From assembly GCA_018340375.1 (NCBI GenBank), contig JAFFJZ010000004.1:24960001-25024000 (forward strand): a stretch of 64,000 nt of DNA. Direction: 5' to 3'. Below the pieces are notes generated by a model. It did not search any database. It was not told where the DNA came from and worked only from the letters and a program-made list of their open reading frames with translations. The translations under genes were made by a program, and so were the position numbers. This DNA is from Gonatopus flavifemur. Lineage: Eukaryota; Arthropoda; Insecta; Hymenoptera; Dryinidae. Within the stretch, counting starts at the first letter, position 1. Every line of letters begins with the position of its first letter. Positions 45,540 to 54,199 of this stretch are shown one piece after another.

Positions 45540-47096
45540 TTAAATTCTATAGCATTCCTATAGCGTATTTTGCAACCATAATGCATTAATCTCGCCTTTA
45601 GAAAAATTGTTTCTGGAGACTTAATTTTTGATATATGAGCATTTTTAGATGTTTTCTCAATCCAAATCATTCAGAAGCATTGTGTACTGCATCCATGAGC
45701 TTGGCACCATTCACTCAGTTGACTCAATCTTATTGACCTTTGTTCCAGGGCAATGATGATTTGAAGTTGCTGAATTCTGATTTGCTAGGAGCAAAAAACT
45801 TCGAATTGCTAAGATTGTGACTTGGAAAATAACAGGTTATTTAAATTTTTACCCAAAGATCCACCGTGTTCTAACTTGGCGCATGATTTCAAGCTTAAGT
45901 ATGTAACACGCAATGTTTTTGAATGGTTTAGATTTGAAAAAAATCTGAAAATGCTCATATCTCAAAAACTAAGCTTCCAAAAAATTTTTCCAAACAGAAA
46001 ATTATTGCATTCCCTAGTAGAAATTCAATCAGTTTTCCCTATTACTGATGAGAAACTGATGAGGAAACACTAATTAGGAAAAACTGATCACTAACTTATT
46101 GGAAACTGATTTGTCTAATATGATTATTAAAATTCATATAAAAATGATCAAATTCTGACAAATTATTGCCTTTATTCGCAAGAAATATTGATAGCATAAA
46201 TGTTTATAAAAAATATTCGGTTTAAAAAACACATTGATTGTTATTGAAGTGATATATTACAGTTGCAAAAGTACCATTATTTTGGATATATGTCTTAACC
46301 AAAATTCGAAGTATCTCAAAGAAATTGAATCGAATTGGTTCGAATTATTTGATCCTGGGTTTGCTGTATCAAATCGATGAAACCTAACCTCAATAATTAT
46401 TAAGAGTATACATGCAGATAACAAAGCTACCTTCGAAATTGTTAGATTTTGTAAGGTTATGGTATAAAAGGGGTTGAGATGTAATATGTATATATTATTT
46501 CATGTTGTGAAATAATATAGTTTTGTTATTTATTATGAGTAAGTATAGTAGTAACTTAGATATTATCTCATGATATCTCATGATTGAGGTGGAAACACCA
46601 TACATATGGTTTGATATATTTTTTGTCACTGTCAAAAACTCCTACATTTTATCTAAGAAAAAGTCTAAGAAAATTTCTCCTACGGATTTTGCTGAAAATT
46701 TACTTTTTAATCCTTGGAAACATCTTAAACAAAAACATAAATTATTATTTGAGTGAAGAATCATCAATTTATTGTTATAATTTCACATCTTCATCGACAT
46801 AACCTGCATTTTTCTGGGTGATAAATGCTTCGTTAGTTACTCACAAATAACTTATCAACTACTGATCAGTCCCTCATCAGCTACTCGCTCATATCTGCTC
46901 AGTTTTTTCAACCAGTTTCCCATTAGTCAGAGCATTACACCCCTCGTTGGAAACTTGTAAGTTTCCTGATCAGTCCCTGATCAGTGAAATGGAACACTGA
47001 TCAGTGCCTCATCATTTGCTAGAGAAAATTTCTACTAGGGTTTTGGTCGCAGAATGTACCACAAGAATGCTAGAGGTGACTTCTGGGACACACTAT
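45540..47096. mobile_element. Palindromic MITE U, copy 2, interrupted by a family A element
   Basis: A diverged relative of 25910-26451: shared CATTCAGAAGCATTGTGTAC, TTGCTGAATTCTGATTTG, AAAACTAAGCTTCC and TTCTGGGACACACTATG, ending next to TA. The left limit is approximate. The family A element at 46012-47040 splits ATTATTGCATTTTGG. Confidence 0.8.
46012..47040. mobile_element. CCC-type element, family A, long copy
   Basis: The ends are CCCTAGTAGAAATT and AATTTCTACTAGGG, with TT on both sides. The outer 100-240 bp match the short copy at 4499-4769. The extra middle of about 700 bp is AT-rich with a 72-codon frame (46584-46802) lacking any recognisable domain. It was inserted into MITE U copy 2. 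Confidence 0.9.
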
Positions 47097-48881
47097 GTAT
47101 TCTTTTGGGATTTTAAAGGTTTACCTTTCCTCCTGATTCATGTTCCAAAACCATACCCTTGTACTCTAAAGTATCGATTCTCTCTGTCTTTCTGATGAAT
47201 TGAAATGAGATGCACTGATACTCTAGAGCACGAGAGTAAGGTTTTGGCGAATGAGCGAAAGTATACAAAATCATTGGCGGACTTCTTTCTAGTTCTTTTA
47301 TTTCGTTGATTAAAACGTGAAAATGCATTTTAAAATTATCGAGGTGAAAAAAATTACAACTGCTTCCAAGTTCTTGAGGTTTATTCCAAATTCTGAAAAT
47401 ATTCTCAGATTTTCATTCAACATTTCGATTCCTCTAGAAAATCTTGGAGGATAATTTTCTTCTTTAGATCTCAAGAAAAATCCTCAGAACTGACAACTAG
47501 TTCCTATCTTCATAATCGGTCATTTCCACGGGTACGATACTTTGTCTAATGATCATTGATATAAACTTTTCTCTGTGTACAGATATCCAGGCAGCATGTC
47601 CGGAACTTGTCCGAAATTCTCCACAACTTGAGGGTTGACAAATAACATAATTGATAATTGTCCAGGACTCGTTCTGAGAGGTTCATGGCGGAAACGTCCA
47701 ACTCTGAACTCTGTTCCGGAGTTGATCAAGTTTTCAAATATGCAAATGAAAAATTTTTCTTCCGAAATTCAAAATTCGGGCTCTATACAAACGTAGATGC
47801 AGGTCCGAAGAATTATTCCTGAAAATCTCAGATTTTTTCGTCACTTCAGTTTCGAGTATTTTGTTGCAAAACAACTTGCTCCGATGGTGGCTCTGGTATC
47901 CTCTTGAATTAGAAAAATCAAGACAACTGTATCATTTTAGTTTGAATAACTGGAAAATTAATCACTGTAATTGAAAACAATGGTTGGATTACTATAAAAA
48001 GCGGTTACCGTGTTTTTCAATCGACCTGATCAGTTGAAATGACTAAAAATTTTTTTCAGTGTAGATATCGGAAAATCATTGTTTGATTTGACATTTAATC
48101 ATTCAATTTAATTGAAACATTGTTTAATCAAGGTGTTTTCACGAGATTGTTTATCATTTTAATTTGAATTTCATTTTAATTTTTGTTCTTTCCAGTGGTT
48201 AATATTTATTTATCGATGAAATTTTTAACACAGTTACATTGATGTGTATAAAAATAAATGTTGAGAATGTTTCACAATCATTTCAGTCCTTTCTTCGCGA
48301 TTTGTTAATTTTTTGGAATGACCCTAATGTTCAGGTCGTCACAGTAGCTCGACTTCTCAACGGAATGAGGAAAATTAGTTCCAAGTATTTTCCATAAAAA
48401 TAATATACTATGAATGATAAACGCTGTTCCGTATATGGAATATATATCTTATAAGATATGGTACTAAAATCACGTACTTTCCACGAAGTGTTTTCCTGTT
48501 TTCAATATATTTTAATACAAGTTTCAACTAATGCGTGAGAGATATTCCATCTCTGTTTTTTTACTGCTTCCTAAACCGATCTGTTATCTTTTCTAACCAT
48601 CGAACCGTTAAACTCTATTATTGCCTATCTTGAAGCGGTCGAAAATCAAACGAACGAAAGTTGAAAGCAATATATGACCTGAGAAAATGAAATGCACAAA
48701 CGCGATAGTGTTTCTAGTAAATTGCGCTTACATTAGTCTAAAACTAAATTATGATGTTCCGTGAATCTTGAGTTCATTCCATCGAGGAATGTGACATGAT
48801 GGTGATTTTATTATAATAATTATTTCAATTGATAAATAGAATTTTTTGCTTTCAAACTAACATCAATACTATGGAAACAGT
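47097..48881. other. No gene; one MITE fragment
   Basis: 47502-47577 matches the right end of MITE family K (ACTTTTCTCTGTG followed by TA). 47920-48056 ends TTTTTTTTCAGTGTA like a TA-type MITE, with no clear left end. Otherwise nothing recognised. Confidence 0.45.
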
Positions 48882-49211
48882 CCCAAGCAGCAACAGAATT
48901 TCAAAGTATATACGAAGTAGGAACGTTCGTAGAATGTACGGATGAGATACGAAGAACATATAATGAATGTTCATAGAATGTTCGAATGAGACTGTTTTAA
49001 ATATGCTTAGAACGTACGCAGTACATTCGAAATCTACATATCGTATAATGTACAACATTCAATCGACGGTCAATCAACGTGCTGTCGTATATTCGGTTAC
49101 ATACGTTCGATAAATATGCATAGCATCTATAGAACGGTCTCATTGGAATGTGCATAGAACATATTTCGAATATTCGAAGAACGTTTATAGTATATTCTGG
49201 CGCTGCTTGGG
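48882..49211. mobile_element. CCC-type MITE, family E, copy 2
   Basis: The ends are CCCAAGCAGCAACAGAA and GCGCTGCTTGGG, with GT on both sides. It aligns throughout with 3025-3341. Confidence 0.9.
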
Positions 49212-50214
49212 GTGTTTTCTTTGTTGACAATGTTGAATTATCGTATTTTTGAGAATTTCCGTAGATCGAATCTCATTCTCTGGACTGAGAATTTGTTGGA
49301 ATGAAAGTGAATGGAAAAGTCGTTCCGTCTCTTGACAGAACATAAAATTAACTGACATCCTGTGGAAGAGCATCAACTGATTCATGATAACATCGGAAAG
49401 AGAAAATAAAAGAGATGAAATGATGTTCGTTTCAATTGTGTTTACATACGATTCGAATGAAAACACCGACGGAACAGAAATCCGGGGGGGGGGGGGGGGA
49501 GTCAAAACCTTTAAAATCTCAACGTATATATTATATGTAGGGAAAAATGTATGAATGAAAGAGTATACAAAAACATGAAGGGGCATGTGGTGACGCGTAG
49601 ACGTTGGTCGTAGAACTCTATTTCATAGGAACTTTTTTTGTAGGAAATTTCATGACCTACAAGAGCATCATGTACATTTTTTCGAGAAAAATTTCTCCAA
49701 CACTGAAAATGAAACACCCTGTTGTGAATGTATGAATGTATCCTTCACAAAAACCTCATGAGGTGAACATTTCTGGAGTGATCCCATGATTTTCGATGTT
49801 TTGAGGTGAATTGAAACAAACCATCGGAGATTGATCTATCACGTAGTAGTAAGTTACCCCATGAAAACGCTTTCTTTGTTCATTTATGGAGTGAAATTGG
49901 AATTTTTCATATCTTTTTATTTGAAGATAATTTTCTCATATACTATTCAGTAGAATTTGATGAAAATTCAAGAGGATAGTGAAAAAGAAATGCAATTGAC
50001 TATGAGATTCCCAAAAAAGTGCTACCATTGATTGTTGCTGATTCTTTATGATTCTTCAATTAAAAATGCTAATATGACCCTGTTCTGGGTACAATAATTC
50101 CAATTTTTTCCACGAAATAGAACCTCTGAAACTCCAAGAATAAGAAACCGTTAGGAAAATTCTTGTCCTCGCTCTTTGGGTTTACGACAAATCGTATCGT
50201 TCACTGTCACGTAC
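49212..50214. other. No gene; a run of 16 G at 49484-49499
   Basis: The overlapping minus-strand frames at 49185-49717 cross the G-run and the MITE edge and have no recognisable domain. Confidence 0.4.
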
Positions 50215-50990
50215 AGTGGGATCAAATGCCGAAATGTTGGATGAGACTGTAAGGAGGCTTCCAATTTGCTTGAAACCCAGTATCCGGAGGTTTTTGGGTT
50301 GCTGATTACAGATCCGTTTCCAAACTCTCAAACTTCCAAATGGTAGATCTAGTATGGCGGAAAAAAATTTTCAAATTCATTGGATTTCTTCTTAACTCAG
50401 TATCTATGGATTTTTGAGATCACTGATTACGAATCTGTTGTGGAAATTCAAAAATTCAAAACCGCAGATTCAGCATAGCGAACGATGATCCTAAAATCCA
50501 ACGAATTTATTTCAAATAGTGTTGTCGCGAGCCGCAAAACGAGCCGTAACGAATTTTAGATTTCAAATTATCTGGATTGAAAGTGAACTCTTTTTTAGTC
50601 AACCAAATTGGTTTGAAATTCAGTCAAATAGACCCTCAACTGAATTCCAAGGTTTGAACTGGAATATAACTTTATGGATACGAGTTTTAAATTAGTTTAT
50701 ATTCGAGCCGGTTTCGAGTCGACATTTCGAGCTGGACCTATACTGTTTGATGTATGAATCGGTTGAAAATTCAAATCCACGGAATTGTGCATTATTATGA
50801 ATTTCCAAACCAAAGTATAGGAACATTCAACCAAGTATTGAGACAATTTTTACTTCTTATAGTCTTCACTAAATCCAGTAGATGTCTAAAGCACGTTACA
50901 GCTCGTTTTGCGGCTCGCGGCAACACTAATTTCAAACTGTGTATCTAGGGGTTTTTGACGTCATTTTGAGATTGGACCTCCATCTACTTT
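50215..50990. repeat. Diverged tandem repeat, interrupted by a hAT element
   Basis: Units at about 50275 and 50395 share AGTATCYRKGGWTTTTKRG, then TGATTACRRATC, then CAAATGGTAGATC/CAAAACCGCAGATT. A further unit resumes after the hAT at 50937 (GTGTATCTAGGGGTTTTTGA). The wording parallels the array inside the piggyBac at 61440-61885. Confidence 0.65.
50517..50928. mobile_element. 412-bp non-autonomous hAT element
   Basis: The inverted ends are TAGTGTTGTCGCGAGCCGCA and TGCGGCTCGCGGCAACACTA. The perfect 8-bp duplication ATTTCAAA lies at 50509-50516 and 50929-50936. No transposase inside. Confidence 0.95.
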
Positions 50991-51095
50991 TCCCAATCAA
51001 TAAAATGACGAAATTGAGCGATATTACACAACACTGCTAAGAATTTAAGATAGATTCGATTGAAAAATTTTTGTTGAGATCTATTCCGGTTTTTA

Positions 51096-51408
51096 CACGG
51101 AGAAAAAGGAATTCGCTGTGGCAGCGAAATCTACTTTTGCTGGGTTCCTTTTGCCAGAGCAGCAAATTTTTTGCTGTGACAGCAAACTATTTGCTGTTCC
51201 AGCAATCTTGTTAGCTGCGACAACGAATTTTTAGCTGTGGCAGCAAAAAATTTTTGCTATCCCAACAAAATTTGTTTGCTATTCTGTATATAATACTGAA
51301 AATTTGCTGGCGGAGCAAACATTTTTTGTTAGCTAGGTCAGCAAAAAAATTTGCTATTCTATATATAATACCTCGATTTGCTGCGTCAGCAAATTTTTTC
51401 TCTCCGTG
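51096..51408. mobile_element. MITE family J, copy 1, with internal TGCTG...CAGCA array
   Basis: The ends are CACGGAGAAAAAGGAATTCG and TTTTTTCTCTCCGTG, with TA on both sides. The interior repeats TTTGCTGTNNCAGCAAA-type units every 20-30 bp. Confidence 0.9.
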
Positions 51409-51581
51409 TATCTTATAATAAAATGTGGTGTAGAACTTCCCAACAACTTCTATCTGATCTGCCAAACATATACATTCAATTCAATACGGGAAAGAGTTGG
51501 AAATCTAGATGGAATCCGTAAAAAATTTCCCTCCGTCTTGAATTGGATGCGGAAGTTTGGAATATCAGATAAGAATTGGTA

Positions 51582-51952
51582 ACAGGGAGAAAAAGGAATT
51601 CGCTGTGGCAGCGAAATCTGCTTTTGCTGGGTTCCTTTTGCCAGAGCAGCAAATTTTTTGCTGTGACAGCGAACTATTTGCTGTTCCAGCAATCTTGTTA
51701 GCCGCGACAGCGAATTTTTAGCTGTGGTAGCAAAAAATGTTTGCTATCCCAGCAAAATTTGTTTGCTATTCTGTATATAATACTGAAAATTTGCTGGCGG
51801 AGCAAACATTTTTTGCTGCCAGAGCTAAAAAATTGCTGTCGTAGCTAACGCGATCGCTGTTATAGCAAATTTTTAGCTAGGTCAGCAAAAAATTCTGCTA
51901 TTCTATATATACTACCTCGATTGGCTGCGTCAGCAAATTTTTTCTCTCCGTG
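51582..51952. mobile_element. MITE family J, copy 2
   Basis: Nearly identical to copy 1 over the first 200 bp (GGAATTCGCTGTGGCAGCGA) but with extra GCTGNNNNAGC units near 51820-51870. The ends are decayed (ACAGGGAG, CTCTCCGTG). Confidence 0.9.
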
Positions 51953-52300
51953 AAGAAGTTTGCTTTCTGCAGGAACTCTCGAAAGCAAGAACGGAACATC
52001 GAAAGTTCCGGGCAAAAACGAAACACTGGAAAGCTCGAGCCAAAACGAACCAACGCGCAACCTCATTCTGTATTTATACACTGGTTCGTTTTTGCTCGAG
52101 CTCTCCAGTGTTTTGTTTTTGCTCGGAACTTTTGATGTTCCGTTCATACTCTTGAGAGTTCTTGTCCTGTTTTTGCTTCATAACAATTTGAATGTCATTT
52201 TTGCTCTCAGCGTATCATATTCTCGTTTCGCTCGCATCCCAAAGTCAACTATTCATTCAGCTTCGAAACTATTGCACAATTCAGACATCTGCTGTCTAGA
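51953..52300. other. Short inverted duplication, no gene
   Basis: GGAACATCGAAAGTTCCGGG... CACTGGAAAGCTCGAGC pairs with GCTCGAGCTCTCCAGTG... GGAACTTTTGATGTTCC around 52075, a palindrome of about 190 bp (51970-52165). Open frames on both strands are its by-products. Confidence 0.6.
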
Positions 52301-52622
52301 TTCCTTGGAGTGAAAATCCACTCGCAAAGAGTCAACATATTGCAAGTCAAACAAGAGTGAGATTCCAATTCTATAGAGTGAGTTTTTACTCTCTTGGGGT
52401 GAGGATTTCACTCAATGAGAGTGATTTCCCACTCTCTTGGAATGAGGATTCTACTCTTATAAGGAGGCAAAATTTCACTTCCCAAAACCGAGTTAAACCT
52501 TCATTCTGTTGGAGTGAGAATTCACTCTTATGGGGTGGAAAGTTACTCTTGGAGTAGAATCTCACTCTTCCTGGCTTTGCAGTATTTTCACTCTCCAAGA
52601 GTGAATTTTTTACACCAAGGAA
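52301..52622. mobile_element. Palindromic element W with GAGTGA/TCACTC array
   Basis: The ends TTCCTTGGAGTGAAAATCC and TTTTTTACACCAAGGAA are inverted. The body repeats CTCTTGGRGTGAGGATT-like units in both orientations. Target duplication not resolved. Confidence 0.7.
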
Positions 52623-52987
52623 TTCAGAGAGTGGGCACGGAGGAAAATGGATACTGATGGGTATGAAAAATATTTTACGGGTTAGTATACAGGGTGGCCA
52701 AAAGTCTGGAAATACGAAATAACTTTAGAACAAGGCATGATAATTCAATCTCATATCCTTTAAATTGGAGGAGGGATCAAGGGCCATCAAAATGGGGGGC
52801 TTCATGGTCCCCAGCTCTTTAGGGGGCAATGAGGAGGGAAGAGAGGCCAAAATCTGGAATGTGACGGGGGGGGGAGCTTGTGAAACGTTATTCGACAGGG
52901 GTTTTCAACTCGAATCCAGCGGTTTTTTGTTTTTCGCAATCGGATTATTTTTCGCTGAGTTATGGTCAATGTTGCAAAGTCTGGTCA

Positions 52988-53004
52988 CCCCCCCCCCCCC
53001 CCCC
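52988..53004. repeat. Run of 17 C
   Basis: Homopolymer within the non-coding part of the IS630-type element; a run of 9 G lies at 52866-52874. Confidence 0.95.
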
Positions 53005-53134
53005 ATAACTTTTGAACGGGCCATGATAATTCGATCATACTTTCCTTCAAATGAAGATTTTTGTATTCCAATCTTGGCATCTTCCAGAATCAACTGCGTG
53101 GACGTGTCGGGAACTTGATTTTGGACTTGGATTT

Positions 53135-53138
<4 letters not shown>

Positions 53139-53166
<28 letters not shown>
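53139..53166. repeat. TG microsatellite
   Basis: Fourteen TG dinucleotides. Confidence 0.95.
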
Positions 53167-53234
53167 GCCGTATGCGGGTATTTCTTGTCGGGTCGAACAA
53201 TCATCATCAACGATCAGGCGCTTCGCACACTATC

Positions 53235-53760
53235 GCAATTGTTTGAACTAGTGCCCTGAAACTTCCTGACAGCTCGTCAACTGCTCATAAAAGCTCCGTC
53301 CAACCTCTTTCAACATTTGCGGAGTGATCAACCCTGTTTGGTTGAGGATATTCTGCTGCAACTTGTCCAAATTTGCAGGTTTCGTGCAGTAAAACCGTTC
53401 TTTTGGGGATCCCCCAACGACGAAGATCGGGGTGTGCACTTAATTTCTCCCCTCCACCCAATCCATCGGTTCGGAAATGTCTCATCGAGGGAATGCTCCA
53501 CCTGAAAGTCCAAATGAGCTAGTGCTCCATCTTGCTGGAACCACATCGTATTGAAGTTATCACCAGCCATATTGAAAATCGAAGGGATAATGCGATCCTG
53601 AAGCAAATCCAAATATTCTGCAGTTGTGAGATTCCCATCGATGAGAAATGGCCTTATAACCTGATTCCCCACTATCCCCGCCCGGAAATTTACTTTTGTG
53701 AATATGATGATTTCGCTTCGCTCATCAAATAAGGATTCTCGTCGCTCCAATATCAAAAAT
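53235..53760 (-). pseudogene. IS630/Tc1-type transposase, C-terminal part, broken
   Basis: The minus strand reads VNFRAGIVGNQVIRPFLIDG, NLTTAEYLDLLQDRIIPSIF, MWFQQDGALAH and LDETFPNRWIGWRGEIKCTP. The frame then shifts near 53435 and continues TKPANLDKLQQNILN... ITPQMLKEVGRSFYEQLTSC QEVSG in another frame. QQDGAxAH carries the second catalytic Asp. The PRSPDLTPLDFFLWG block, which holds the last catalytic acid in this family, is missing: PRSSS is followed directly by sequence from beyond it. The DNA-binding N-terminus is not recognisable beyond 53760. It is a dead fragment. The group is common in insects; I would not assign a finer clade. Confidence 0.85.
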
Positions 53761-54175
53761 TATGGCGATTGGCGTTACCATTTAGAAGTTTATTGAGAAA
53801 TCCCAATCAGCGATTAGCATTGTGTTGTACGCAGTTCCAGAACATTCTTGAAGTATTCCTTCTTGAGGTTTACAAACATTTCGCCGTGAGTGGAACCAAA
53901 TTTGAGTTTTTGGGATTTTTCGAATGCTTACTTCTCCTATTTAGAGCTAGAAAACCCTCCCTTCTCCCATGGACAACTATACGTGGCCTGCTCACGCGCT
54001 GGGAAAACGTCTGATTTGTTCTTGAACGCATCGGAAGGAAATATTGTTTATTCACAAGCATTCGAATAAATAAAAAGAATTGAAAAAATTGGAATAAATC
54101 TGATTCCAATAAAACCGATTCAAATATAATTTCTCATATCGAGTTTTCTTAAATTATATTCCTCTCAAACTCGCA

Positions 54176-54198
54176 GCAATGTGCGACGGGTCAGCTAG
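54176..54198 (+). mobile_element. Possible Helitron 3' terminus
   Basis: A small hairpin (TCGCA-gcaatg-TGCGA) is followed by CGGGTCAG and CTAG then T, the usual layout of a Helitron 3' end. No 5' TC end or Rep/helicase sequence was found. Confidence 0.35.
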
Positions 54199-54199
54199 T

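Larger units (their letters stand above)
52690..53770 (-). mobile_element. IS630/Tc1-type element, 3' part, inactive
   Basis: CAGGGTGGCCAAAAGTCTGG next to TA at 52688-52689 is a typical terminus for this group. The coding remnant lies on the minus strand beyond it. The other terminus was not found; 53770 is only the end of recognisable coding similarity. Confidence 0.6.

Noticed and set aside
49185..49586. 133-codon minus-strand frame
   Set aside because: It crosses a 16-base G-run and ends at a MITE edge; no recognisable domain.
53032..53251. Plus-strand frames containing CVCVCV runs
   Set aside because: They are translations of the TG microsatellite.
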